Source: a virus. From it: a DNA stretch of 62,298 nucleotides. Every line of letters begins with the position of its first letter. Position 1 is the stretch's first letter. Of the stretch, positions 9,609 to 20,300 are shown piece after piece. The position numbers and the translations under genes were made by a program. The stretch is taken from positions 1 to 62,298 of the IMG/VR virus record IMGVR_UViG_3300043419_001334; one strand, 5' to 3'. The notes below the pieces were generated by a model that saw nothing but the letters and a program-made list of their open reading frames with translations, had not been told where the DNA came from and made no database searches.

Positions 9609-12600
9609 TAATAACACAAAATATTAAAGTTTATACCGACATCTATTTTGATGTTAACACCAACTTTGTCAGTAGAACAACTCATGTCATAAATAATGAC
9701 ATCATCGTTAGTTCCAAAATAATAACCATATCCTAAAGAATCTAAATTATTTAATGCAATATTAAGTGCGAAGTCCCACTCTCCAGTTGACGGTGAACTG
9801 AGTGGCCCTGTGTAACCAACACCATTATACGCCGGGTAAGAGACTACTTGTGCATTGTCTATTTGTATGATAACAAACCATTCGGAAGTTAGTGTGTTTA
9901 ATTCACAACTATTTAACGAATAACCTATAGAGTTCAAGTACGAATTTAAGACCGAACCTAAAATTCCATCAAAGTCGGGTACTTGTGGATTATTACTAAA
10001 TGGATATCTTTGGCAGGTTACTGACGTGACAGCACATCCAACATCATAAATGTCAGTAGTCACAATACAAGGTCTGCAAGGTACAGGTACTAATTGACAA
10101 CCAGCTTGTCTTCTCCATACAAATTTTTGTCTGTGAAATATAGAATTTTCATATCTAACACCTGTGTTCCATATTGTTGTTGCGGGTATCATTTGTTCAA
10201 CCAGTCTAATCCAATAATCTCCAAGTCCATTAACATATTCCATCATATTTTGATACTTGAAGTTATTATTTTCTAATCCGGCTAGTTTTTGAGATTCTAT
10301 ATATTTCCAATAAATCGACTGTAATGTCGGATATGCACTTGTTTTACCGTCGGTTTGGTATTGTCTATTTCTAACATTAATCATGTTTTTCCAAAAAGTT
10401 TGGGCAAACTCGAAAAATGTTTTTCTTTTTGGTTGTGGGTTAATTTGAGTCCAATCAACTCCCCCACGATATGGGTATTCTATTCTTGGGTTTGGATTAC
10501 ATCTAGTTGGTCTTGGTTCAAATAAACCTCTATTAGGTATTGGATAATTATATTGGGTTGACATATACCATACATCATACACAATTCCTTGTGCTGGATT
10601 TAGAAATAAATCAACATTTTTAGCATTTAATACTAATCTATCATCTTGTGTAGTATATCTCGCGTTAAAAGAACTATCTCTATTAATTCTTAAACCTATT
10701 TCATTATCAACCCAGCTTTTATTGTTATCAACAACTGGTGATAAATTAAAACCTAAATTCATATATGGGAAATCCCTGAATCTATTCAAATATATTTGTC
10801 CATACGTGAATGGTGCCAACTCTGTTTGATAATTAGGATTAGACCCTGTAAAAACACTATTAGTTAAATCAAAAATTTCAGGCGACCTATGTGAAGGGGT
10901 TGATTCAAACCAACCAGCACCCATTTGGAAATAATAGTCCTCGGTACTATCGGGAGCTAACGGAAACCCTTCATCATCTACAGGGTAATTATCTCTTACC
11001 AAATCAACATCTTGTATTGATAATGCGGTAGTAAACCCTGTATATTTTACTCCGAATATTGAGAAGACATTTGTAGGGTCTAATTGTGGAGCTTCGGTAA
11101 CATATGTTCCTCCTGATATCTGAGCGTAATACGTATTAAATTGTGATATGTTTATTTTTTGGTCAACCAAATAAATAAACTCATTAAACTCCACCAAAGC
11201 ATCGGGAGCACCAATAAGTCTCATTAATATCTCAATTGACTTTCTTGTTCCCTTAGATTTAAACAAATAAGCAGAATTTAAAATTAAATTTCTATAATAT
11301 TGATAATTTAATTCATCTGGTGTTTTTTCAACACCTACACCTGAAAAAGAAGACTCGTTACTATTTTTTTCTCCAAAAACCGAACCTAAAAAGTCCTCAT
11401 TACTTATTGGTGATATGTTGGTTGTCCAACCTAATGTTTGAGCTAAATTTTTTAAAAGTTTTGATGGGATATCGTCTCCAACATTATAATTAACAGAATT
11501 CATAAAGGCAAGAGCGTTTATGAATTTATTAACTTCATCAAAACTTCTACCATAAATCTGAAGAACTTTCTCCATTTTTTGACCTATGGTATCGAAATCT
11601 TTATAAGAACCAGTAGTTAAGAATCTTGAAATTAAATTAGTCCTAAATGAATCAAAATATTCACTTATTTGGTTTAACTTTATTAAATATTGTTCGAATC
11701 CATTTGACATAATATCAATGTTCCAAACACCATTCATTGGCCACGTTACACTCTCGGTAGAAATATAAAAACTTCCATCATCCGCCTCTTTAGGTACTCT
11801 AAAATTAGAAGTATATATAGGGGTTCCATTTCTGTTAAGTAAAAAGTTTTCAACCTCGTCCAAATCATCACTATAAACTTTATTAACCTCCATATCATTT
11901 GGACGTATAATTAAAGTGTCATAAGTTGTGGATGAACCTGAAAATGGATTACCGTTAACTGTTATAGTTAAAGTTCCTGTTGTTAAAGAATTAGTTGGTA
12001 TTATTTTTTTTAAAGAATAACCCGTTCCATTGTAGTACAAAGAATACTTCGAATATTCCGTTGTCATATTTCTTAACTCAGAAACCTCAATTTCTCTTAA
12101 TTCAAGATTTCTAGTAGATGCCGTTGTAAAATCAATTCCAAATGGATTTCTGATTCTACTTATTGTTAAATTAAAAGTTGTTAAATCTTGAACAACGTCA
12201 TAAATAATATTTTGGGCCGTTGGACCATCTTTATAATTTAAACCAATTCTATTAGATTCAATACCCGCAGGGAAATAACTAATTATTTTGGTTACCGATG
12301 ATGATATCCTTTTCGCCATCGAACCAAACTGAACAAAATTAGTTACTTCAGATAAATCAAAATTAGGATATACTTTAAAATTATTTTCAAAAATAATTTT
12401 GGATTGTTCTATCGAATAAACACCTAGATTCTCTAAATTAATTGGTTCTGAAAATACTCCAGTATAAAAAGTTCTATCAGATTTTTCAGTGATAGAGCTT
12501 GTAAAATTAAAATTCCCTTGCGTAAGTCCTCCCCCTTGGACTAGTTGAAATCCAACTAAATCATCCGAAAACGTTCCCGCTCCTGATGCCGGTGTAGGTG

Positions 12601-12628
12601 GGCAAATGAATTTTTTTTGTGTCGCCAT
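9608..12628 (-). CDS. Baseplate/tail protein, possible tail-protein-I-like connector
   Basis: A 1006-residue protein starting MATQKKFICPP; the start overlaps the previous stop by TAATG. Residues ~335-500 carry a helical segment (KVLQIYGRSFDEVNKFINAL and, later, YLFKSKGTRKSIEILMRLIG) that resembles the helical region of phage tail protein I-type baseplate subunits, which link the wedge to tail fibres. The C-terminal part has Cys-rich CQLVPVPCRPC and a beta-rich end. It lies between the 302-residue protein and the SprB fibre, a fitting position for a fibre connector. The wedge-connector role is inferred; the structural role is well supported by context. Confidence 0.55.
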   Translation of the reverse strand: MATQKKFICPPTPASGAGTFSDDLVGFQLVQGGGLTQGNFNFTSSITEKSDRTFYTGVFSEPINLENLGVYSIEQSKIIFENNFKVYPNFDLSEVTNFVQFGSMAKRISSSVTKIISYFPAGIESNRIGLNYKDGPTAQNIIYDVVQDLTTFNLTISRIRNPFGIDFTTASTRNLELREIEVSELRNMTTEYSKYSLYYNGTGYSLKKIIPTNSLTTGTLTITVNGNPFSGSSTTYDTLIIRPNDMEVNKVYSDDLDEVENFLLNRNGTPIYTSNFRVPKEADDGSFYISTESVTWPMNGVWNIDIMSNGFEQYLIKLNQISEYFDSFRTNLISRFLTTGSYKDFDTIGQKMEKVLQIYGRSFDEVNKFINALAFMNSVNYNVGDDIPSKLLKNLAQTLGWTTNISPISNEDFLGSVFGEKNSNESSFSGVGVEKTPDELNYQYYRNLILNSAYLFKSKGTRKSIEILMRLIGAPDALVEFNEFIYLVDQKINISQFNTYYAQISGGTYVTEAPQLDPTNVFSIFGVKYTGFTTALSIQDVDLVRDNYPVDDEGFPLAPDSTEDYYFQMGAGWFESTPSHRSPEIFDLTNSVFTGSNPNYQTELAPFTYGQIYLNRFRDFPYMNLGFNLSPVVDNNKSWVDNEIGLRINRDSSFNARYTTQDDRLVLNAKNVDLFLNPAQGIVYDVWYMSTQYNYPIPNRGLFEPRPTRCNPNPRIEYPYRGGVDWTQINPQPKRKTFFEFAQTFWKNMINVRNRQYQTDGKTSAYPTLQSIYWKYIESQKLAGLENNNFKYQNMMEYVNGLGDYWIRLVEQMIPATTIWNTGVRYENSIFHRQKFVWRRQAGCQLVPVPCRPCIVTTDIYDVGCAVTSVTCQRYPFSNNPQVPDFDGILGSVLNSYLNSIGYSLNSCELNTLTSEWFVIIQIDNAQVVSYPAYNGVGYTGPLSSPSTGEWDFALNIALNNLDSLGYGYYFGTNDDVIIYDMSCSTDKVGVNIKIDVGINFNILCY

Positions 12629-13536
12629 TAAGATGTTATATTAGTGAAGTTTTTACTGAAATCGATATTATTACCTCTATCTTGTCTAACTTCAAATAAT
12701 AAGTTATTAAATTGGTCTCTAATTTCGTATAAGTTATATTGTTTGTAAATGTTATTTTGAGTATCGTACATTGTGTAAATACCGTCATCAATAGCCTTGG
12801 TTTGATTACCGAACAGAGCGATTGCCATTGTTGAGAAATCGTGCTCAGCCATTTCAATGTCCAATGTTATTGGATTAAAAAACGTATTTGTAATTATTAT
12901 ATTTTGATTAGGTTGTCCAATATATGGAACCGCATTTGGTTTGTTTGAAGGTGATGATGATGGTGATAATGTACAGAAAACAATATTGGTATTATTATCA
13001 GTATAACGATATCTTATGGCCTTTGCCGAAGTATTTGTTAAGTTTTGTACGACAGGTTCACAAAAGAAACTAGAGGTAATTATTCTAAAAAAATTAGGTA
13101 TTTTACTACCGTCAGAATTTAAATATTCAACTCTAAATCCTACAAGTCCTTGTGTTACAAATTTGTTTCGATACTCAGAAGGAACCGAGTTTAAATCAAT
13201 GACTATCCCTCTAACATTAGGTAAGGACGATAAAACACCACAATCTAATATTGTAGTTCTAATCTGTGCAGGTCTAATATATAGTGTATAGATACCGATT
13301 CTATTAAAGGTATCTACAGGTAATTTTAAATTATATAAACCACCTAAAATTTCAACATCTGCATTACCACCGGTATTTGCGTTATTGAAATAAGGTCTAA
13401 GTAAAGCCGCCGCATCTAACTTTGTCAATAAAAAATTACTAGTATCATCTCTAGATGGTGTATAATTTAATATGATTTCTACGTCCTCTGGTGAAACATC
13501 CGCCGGTCTTATTGTTCCATATGTACCTGTTGCCAT
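12628..13536 (-). CDS. Baseplate-associated structural protein of unknown fold
   Basis: A 302-residue protein. It has a beta-rich segment with YTLYIRPAQIRTTILDCGVL followed by LPNVRGIVIDLNSVPSE, then FFRIITSSFF and, near the end, DIEMAEHDFSTMAIALFGNQ. I do not recognise the family. It is first after a small gap, with its own TATTTAT box 26 bases upstream, and it is translationally coupled (TAATG) to the 1006-residue baseplate protein. That suggests equal dosage and a shared assembly. Confidence 0.5.
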   Translation of the reverse strand: MATGTYGTIRPADVSPEDVEIILNYTPSRDDTSNFLLTKLDAAALLRPYFNNANTGGNADVEILGGLYNLKLPVDTFNRIGIYTLYIRPAQIRTTILDCGVLSSLPNVRGIVIDLNSVPSEYRNKFVTQGLVGFRVEYLNSDGSKIPNFFRIITSSFFCEPVVQNLTNTSAKAIRYRYTDNNTNIVFCTLSPSSSPSNKPNAVPYIGQPNQNIIITNTFFNPITLDIEMAEHDFSTMAIALFGNQTKAIDDGIYTMYDTQNNIYKQYNLYEIRDQFNNLLFEVRQDRGNNIDFSKNFTNITS

Positions 13537-13561
13537 TGTTTAAAAATAATTTGATTTTATT

Positions 13562-13568
13562 ATAAATA
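13562..13568 (-). promoter_or_regulatory. TATTTAT box upstream of the 302-residue baseplate gene
   Basis: Coding-strand context GGTATTTATAATAAAA in the 46-base gap before the ATG at 13536. This divides the wedge genes upstream from the fibre genes downstream. Confidence 0.4.
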
Positions 13569-13582
13569 CCTTTTATTGTATT

Positions 13583-14764
13583 TTATGTGGATACAATATT
13601 GAAAAATCCATATCCATAATTCTCTAAATCCCCCACGTTATTAACCTCTCCAAGTCTTTGTATTCTTTCTAGCGCCGAGTTCTTACCTCTTTCAATAAAG
13701 ACATTAGAATAAACTTCGGTATCAAAAACAACGTTCATTAAAACTTCGTTTTTAGTAACTGCACTACATTCTAAATCAGTACATCCTGAAGAAGAAATTA
13801 CAAATATTGTTGTTCCATCATTGTAATCATAATAATCTATGTCATTAACGGTATAGGCTGTATAAGGTAATGAAGGATTTGGACTGTAAACAATTCCTAT
13901 GGACCCTGACGAACCAGTAACTAAAACGTTTGGTTTAAATTTACCGTCACCAATTCTTGTTGGGTCTCCTTTTCTTCCCCATTGTACTAAATCATTCAAA
14001 GACGATTTAGTATAACCTGTTATTATAAATGGAATTGTGGTGAATTGGCAACATGGTACCGTAGTTTCACACACCGCATCTCCTGAAAAAATAAAGTCAT
14101 ATTGTAGTGGTGTTGTCGACCAACTTCCTCCTTGTGGGGTAAAAAATGCAGTCCCATTAGGATTTGTTGCTACTATATCAACATATGGTACAGTTATTTC
14201 TTTAACTATTACGTTGTATCCCCATGGACTTAATCCTGACATAGTAATTGTGTAAGTACCACTTGAAGAATATGTATGTTGGTAATAGTTCGGTGAAAAT
14301 GATGTCACTGTTTGAACCCCTGTTCCGTCACCCCAATCAACATAATAATTAGAAAACTCTAAATATTTTTTAAATTCTACGTCAGAGGTATTAAAGAAAA
14401 ATATATCAAATGGACTTGAGGTCTCTGCGGTGAATATAAAATTCATCATAGTATCTTTCTGAGTCACAGCACCATCGAATACAGAATAGTATCCTATATC
14501 AACAGCGTTTTGACTTAAAAACACAGGTATTGACAAGTCACTTAATAAAGAGTCCCCGTTAGTTCCTCCTGACAGGATTTGAGTCATCGATGAATATACG
14601 TAAGTGTTTGCGGTAGTATTTACTGTTCTTGGGTCAGGTGGTAATATGCAGCATGGGTCAATCTCTCCATTAACCAAATATGTATTATCAATAAATGGTA
14701 TTGGGAATAAATCATTCCTGACATTTTCAGGTGATATTCGTATGTAATATGACCTATCTTGCAT
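13583..14764 (-). CDS. PKD-domain tail protein
   Basis: A 393-residue protein. Around residues 130-195 lies a PKD-type Ig domain: YYVDWGDGTGVQTVT, then YQHTYSSSGTYTITMSG, with the diagnostic WGDGT and HTYSSSGTYT signatures. Such domains mediate protein or polysaccharide contacts on cell surfaces. The rest is beta-rich, with Cys pairs (DPCCILPPDP, TVPCCQF). The C-terminus contains a short helix (GKNSALERIQRLGEVNNVGD) found in several phage baseplate proteins as a docking peptide (inference). The start overlaps the stop of the 271-residue gene by TAATG. Probably a small spike or decoration on the baseplate. Confidence 0.65.
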   Translation of the reverse strand: MQDRSYYIRISPENVRNDLFPIPFIDNTYLVNGEIDPCCILPPDPRTVNTTANTYVYSSMTQILSGGTNGDSLLSDLSIPVFLSQNAVDIGYYSVFDGAVTQKDTMMNFIFTAETSSPFDIFFFNTSDVEFKKYLEFSNYYVDWGDGTGVQTVTSFSPNYYQHTYSSSGTYTITMSGLSPWGYNVIVKEITVPYVDIVATNPNGTAFFTPQGGSWSTTPLQYDFIFSGDAVCETTVPCCQFTTIPFIITGYTKSSLNDLVQWGRKGDPTRIGDGKFKPNVLVTGSSGSIGIVYSPNPSLPYTAYTVNDIDYYDYNDGTTIFVISSSGCTDLECSAVTKNEVLMNVVFDTEVYSNVFIERGKNSALERIQRLGEVNNVGDLENYGYGFFNIVST

Positions 14765-15579
14765 TATTGTGGCGGATTTACATATTCATACCAATTTATG
14801 GGTGTTCCTATTCCTTCTCTATTACCAGTTAAAATATCATATATTTTATAGGTGTATGTTGAATAATCTAATTCTATTTTTTTATAAAAATAAGTTTCGG
14901 GTGGAAATAAATATTTTTCAGGTAATGTTCCTTGTGGTGTTGTCATCATTTTTATGAAATCACCATTCTTAGCATCAAAAAATTTAGCCGTCATGTAGAA
15001 GGTATCTAGATTAATTACGTTCCGGTCTCTTAACCAATAAATAAAAAAACCTTCTTTTTTGCCAATATAATCTAATGGATATTCGGGGATTGTAATATCC
15101 ACATTACTAACAACCGGAGATATAGTAACATTTTCACTTCTTGGTCCATCTGATGATAATATAATTGTAAAATAATTTTTTTGAGTTGTGGTTATTGTAG
15201 TGTCATAAAAATCCAATTTAAAGAATGACTTTTTAAATTGTTTGGTTTGATAGTACACTTCGAAAGCCCCTAAAGTAGCCGCAGTAAAACTACAAACCCA
15301 ATCAGATGCCGACGACCCAGGGACATCAACATCCGATAATGTAAAAAAATTAAACTTATATACAATTTCACTTAAATTAATTAATGGTGGAATATCATAA
15401 TAATCATGACCAAATCTAACAATTTCATAGTCTTTAGGTGAACCGATAATTTCCTCAACCACCTCGTCTTCATAAATTTCAATACTATCATTTCGGCCAT
15501 GAAAATCCCATTTAATCTCGATAGGTATATCAATAGATTGGTCTGTTTTTGGTAATATGAATCTATAATTATTATTCAC
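14764..15579 (-). CDS. Tail/baseplate structural protein, function unknown
   Basis: A 271-residue protein starting at a GTG (15579) placed 8 bases inside the end of the upstream gene; no better start exists. It is beta-rich with Tyr/Phe/Asp-rich strands (SIEIYEDEVVEEIIGSPKDY, EGFFIYWLRDRNVINLDTFY). No catalytic motif or known domain was recognised. Coupling to genes on both sides (8-base overlap and TAATG) makes it part of the same assembly block. Confidence 0.45.
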   Translation of the reverse strand: MNNNYRFILPKTDQSIDIPIEIKWDFHGRNDSIEIYEDEVVEEIIGSPKDYEIVRFGHDYYDIPPLINLSEIVYKFNFFTLSDVDVPGSSASDWVCSFTAATLGAFEVYYQTKQFKKSFFKLDFYDTTITTTQKNYFTIILSSDGPRSENVTISPVVSNVDITIPEYPLDYIGKKEGFFIYWLRDRNVINLDTFYMTAKFFDAKNGDFIKMMTTPQGTLPEKYLFPPETYFYKKIELDYSTYTYKIYDILTGNREGIGTPINWYEYVNPPQ

Positions 15580-17365
15580 AGGGGTCTATAAATGGGTCTT
15601 CTACATCATTAAATAGTTTATAGTTAGTTCCTTCAGGTATTAATTTAAAAATTAAATTTTTAAATGGATGATGTTTTCCATTCAAAAATGGTTGGTCTAC
15701 TCCGATTCCGTTGGAATCTATGTAACCATATGAATACAGGTCTCTCCAAACAAAGGTATTTCTATTCTCAGAAAATGTTGCATAGTTAGGAATATCAACA
15801 ACATTTCTTGGGTCACCTTCCTCTAAATAATCTGAAAAAGCCCTAATTGGTATAGAATATAACGGTTGATAGAAATAACCCGGATTAAACTGAAATCCGT
15901 TGTCATTTTGCAACACACATGAAAAATTATTATTATTAAACTTAATTTTGTGATATCTATGTGAAATTACTCTTTCGGTTTGTTCATAATCATTCCATTC
16001 ACATAGGTCACCGTCTATAGTATCACCACTAACAAGAGGATTTGTATATATAAAATCGAATGGAGCCCCACCGGCGTTATTAACATATGGATATGGATTT
16101 AAATTATTATAAGTTGTTGTATTTAAATATGTGTTAGAGTTTGGGGATGCCCACCATGTTGATGGTACCCCTGCCATTGGAACTAATGGTAGGTTAAAGT
16201 CAAACCCCCATCTTAACCCCTCAGTCCACCCCATATATCCTTTCCAAATTACAGTTACGAATAATTCAGATACCGGTCTTTTTTGATTGTCTATTAATTT
16301 ATTTAAATCAAAATCTTTATTAAAACTCAACGTATAAGTATCAGAACCTTCTTTCAAAGAAATTCTACCAACATTATTTGGGGTTCTTGCAGGATATTCA
16401 TACTTTTTTTCATTTTTGAATGGATTAGTTTCAAATCCTGAATTTACTAAAACAATATCTTCAGGATTATTCAAAATAATGTGTTTTCTTATATAATATT
16501 TGGACTTGGATTCTACAGGTGCATTTTGTAAAATAACTCTTTTTGCAGTACCTTGTACTCCTGGATTGAATGTACCTCCTAAAAACCCAACATTAATTAT
16601 GTTAAATATATATAAATCACTTTCGTAAGTTCCATCACCTAAAGAATAAACTTGGAATAAATTGTTACCTAAATAATCAAAACTTAATTCCACAAATTCA
16701 CCAACATTAAACCCATGCTTTACAGGACATACAAATGTAATTAACCTCCTACCGCTTAAAGTCGTGTCTCTTATATAAAAAGGTATTCCGTCAGCCACGT
16801 CCCAATTTAAATTATGAACAGTAGTACCATCATAAAGAATGGCGTTTAATGCTTCATTAACAATATTTTCATAAGGATAACTTATATAAAAACTCCAATT
16901 ATAAGATGATGCACTTTTAGCTTGTAATATTTGATGATATTCAGGTGGCGTTCCTGAATCAGGTGCCGTGTAACCTAAAAAATTATAATCAGTTCGAATA
17001 AAACTAAACTCATCGTACCCAGGAAATCCAGCCCATAAAGTTGGTGATGTGCCTCCCGTACATTGTATTTGAGCATCAATATTTCCATTAACATAATACA
17101 AACTATTTATAAATGGTTCATATGCACTTACACCTGTGTATGAATTTTTAAATATAAAAGTAAGTTTAGACGCTGGTCTAAAAGTTGTGGATTTTTGTCT
17201 TTCTCTATCAAAAACAATTTGTAAATCAATATCAACACTTCTATCGTATTCCGTTAGTTCTTTAACAGTTTGTACAAAAGGTACCTTGATTGAAAAATCA
17301 ACGTCAACGGCACTTTTATATCTCAAAGAACCTAATAAAAGTCTGATTTCTTGTTGATTACCCAT
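15572..17365 (-). CDS. Tail/baseplate structural protein, function unknown
   Basis: A 597-residue protein starting MGNQQEIRLLLGSLRYKSAV and coupled to the giant gene upstream by TAATG. The early part has SVDIDLQIVFDRERQKSTTF; the rest is beta-rich with many Asn/Tyr/Gly turns and no obvious enzyme motif. Its N-terminus resembles the first residues of the 1849-residue neighbour only in the MGN start. It is a virion component by position; the specific wedge or fibre role cannot be assigned. Confidence 0.45.
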   Translation of the reverse strand: MGNQQEIRLLLGSLRYKSAVDVDFSIKVPFVQTVKELTEYDRSVDIDLQIVFDRERQKSTTFRPASKLTFIFKNSYTGVSAYEPFINSLYYVNGNIDAQIQCTGGTSPTLWAGFPGYDEFSFIRTDYNFLGYTAPDSGTPPEYHQILQAKSASSYNWSFYISYPYENIVNEALNAILYDGTTVHNLNWDVADGIPFYIRDTTLSGRRLITFVCPVKHGFNVGEFVELSFDYLGNNLFQVYSLGDGTYESDLYIFNIINVGFLGGTFNPGVQGTAKRVILQNAPVESKSKYYIRKHIILNNPEDIVLVNSGFETNPFKNEKKYEYPARTPNNVGRISLKEGSDTYTLSFNKDFDLNKLIDNQKRPVSELFVTVIWKGYMGWTEGLRWGFDFNLPLVPMAGVPSTWWASPNSNTYLNTTTYNNLNPYPYVNNAGGAPFDFIYTNPLVSGDTIDGDLCEWNDYEQTERVISHRYHKIKFNNNNFSCVLQNDNGFQFNPGYFYQPLYSIPIRAFSDYLEEGDPRNVVDIPNYATFSENRNTFVWRDLYSYGYIDSNGIGVDQPFLNGKHHPFKNLIFKLIPEGTNYKLFNDVEDPFIDPCE

Positions 17366-20300
17366 TAAAATTCATAAACATCAGTTTTTATCCACTTAAC
17401 CAAAAATCTATCGTAAGCAGTTTTACCTAAGCTTATACCAAAGTAAAAATAATAGGGACCAGATGATGTAAAAGTTCGGTTACTATTACCTGGTGGTAAT
17501 GGAGGTTCTGGGTCAATTTCTCCGGCCGGATTTACGTTGAATATATAGGCTTTATTATAAGTATACAGAGTCGGGTTTTCGGGATGCATAAAATCCGAAT
17601 CCGGGGAAGATGCACCTAATCTGTCAAATTCTTGATAATACGAATCAAAAAATACGGGAGATGGGTCAGTGGCCCAATCATTATCTTGGTCACCAAAAAT
17701 ACTATCGTCATCTGAATTTTGTTTTATTATCCACTGATAAATTGGAACTCTTTGTGAAAATATTGGTATGTCATTGTATACACATGGATTTGACAAATCA
17801 CCTGTTGGGGTAACAACCAATCTATGAGGTGAAATCCAATCTCTTAATTGAACTTCTTCTTTATAGAATATTCCAAAAACGTTATTTCTAGCACCTGAGG
17901 AGTTTAAAAAAACCGAACTAGTAGGTACAATTGGAATTGAGTTTGGTTCAGAACCATAGTATTCGTCAGGGTCAAATTCTTTAATCCCTATTTGTGAGTT
18001 TATGGCAACCATTTGAGCGTAGTCACCATCGACTTTTTTAAACCCTCTATCATTAAATAACCTTTGAATCATGTCGGTAGCGACCCCTGCAGCCCCGCCA
18101 CCTAATATAGCCGCAAATTGTTCTAAAATTAAACCCGCAATACTCCTACTAAGTAATCTAGACAAGAAAAATTGACTTATTAATTCTGAAACATCTTTAA
18201 ACGAGGTATGATATAAACGATTCATAACGTATCCATCGTATCTCGGGTCCAAAACCAATTCACTAGTATATTTGGTTCTAGGTCCCATATCCAAAATTGT
18301 AGTTGGATTTTGTAACAATTTAACATTTGCACCAGATGAGTCCTCGAATTCAATATCAAATGGACCAAATCCAAATGCGTTTGTTTTTCCAACAAATCCG
18401 GTTGGGTGTCTGTATGGTGAAGACCTGTAATATAATACATTGGTTTCGTAATCAGGAAATACTAACTGATTACAAGAACAAATATATGGTGAATTCTCAG
18501 GTGGTGGTGTAAATCTTACTTGATTCCTTACTGGATACATAAATAATGTTCCGTTTATCCACTGATTAGTAAACATATGTCCAAATACGTTTCTACAGGC
18601 CGCAAAATTCAATTTAATTCTAGCGGACCACTCAAACACCAAATAGAAATCTAAAGGGATTGTTAACATGGGGGCGGTTACCAATTTATAACATCCGTTT
18701 TCGACTATTAGGTCTCTTTGTGGAGGACTTATACTAATATTACCTAAATTAACAACATTTCGATAACAATCGTTATTAGTGTCAGGTTCTAATATTATCA
18801 TACCATCACTATCGGTACTATAACATCGTAAAGGTGCTAATCCCGCACAATCCAAAGATTCCGCAACATTGTTAGGTAACGCCGGATTATTTTGTAATTC
18901 TGTCAAGTTGTCCGCAGCAGCACCAGCGTCTCCTGTTCCGGGTGGGGATGACGCTGAGGATACTAATCCATTATCATTAACAGTGTTAACTGCTAATAAA
19001 TTATTCGCCATTAAAGGATAACTAATTTCTATATAATGCCCTGTGGGTGTACTTGTACCATCACAATATAACATAGTACTTGACATAAATAATCTGTCCG
19101 ACCTCATTACAATCCTTTCTGAATTATCAAAAATCATGTCCTCAATAAACGCAGGGTCATTGTTATATGGAACACAGTAATATGCCGAAAAAGGTGGACT
19201 AGCCTCAAATCCATTAGACCAATTATATATCGGTGGGGTATTGAATACAAAAGTAGTGGCATCAAATGGTGAGTATGACGCCGCTAATCTAGAGTCATTA
19301 GTATAAACATATGAACCTCCTTCAACTATTTCATTAAGAAAATACCCCTTACAAGCTCTACCATTTGTGGTTGTATTATAAAATAAACCATTATTAGAAA
19401 ATAAATCACCTGTAGTGTAAACGTCAGGTGCTATTGATGGGTAGGAATTGGAGCCACCATAAGGTCGATAGAAAGGAGAAATTGGTAACGGTTCAACCGA
19501 ATTCCAAAAATCTCTAGTCATCCTATTATTACTTATAATTCTCAAAGTACCACTAGGTCCTAAAGTCTCAACAGCAGGGGGCCATCCGTCAATAGTATTT
19601 GTATAATATGTAGAATCCATTCTTGAGTAAGTTGTTGTAGCACTAGATGTGAATGTTTGAAATAAACTAGGGTCTAAGGATAGTTCATATGATGGATGAA
19701 ACAAATATTCACCAGGTGTATACACATCAGCACTACCATTAGAACCTAAATGTCTAACACACTTAAATCCTCCTTGGATTGGTATATTTAATTTAAAATT
19801 ATCTTCAACAATATAAAATGGGTCGGCAGCCCATGCGGAATTAAAATCGGTGTCAACCCCGTACAATCTACTAATATCAAATCGGCATCTTTGTCTTGTT
19901 GAGTATGGGTCAACCCCTCTTACTAAAAAAATTAATTTCTGTAATGAAAAATCTTTAAGACAAGTAAAACCTAAGTTACCACTAGCACCGTACGTAGTGA
20001 ACGGAAAGACCCAAGTAGGGGGATAATCGAACGGGGGAATTGGGGGAATTGTAAACGGATAACTATTATCCACACCGGCAACATCCGTTCTAAAAAGATA
20101 CTGGAATGTGGTCATATCACTATTCATTACTCGGTTATATAGTGTTCCAGGAAAAGGGTTACCCACCGCTTGAGCTCTCGCCATATATTCTCCAACAGTT
20201 GTGTTGTGAATAACTTGGAAGTATTCAACATCCATTTGAAATTTAGCATAATTATTGTTAGTTCTTGCAGTCAAGTTATAGTAAGTTGGATTATTACCAG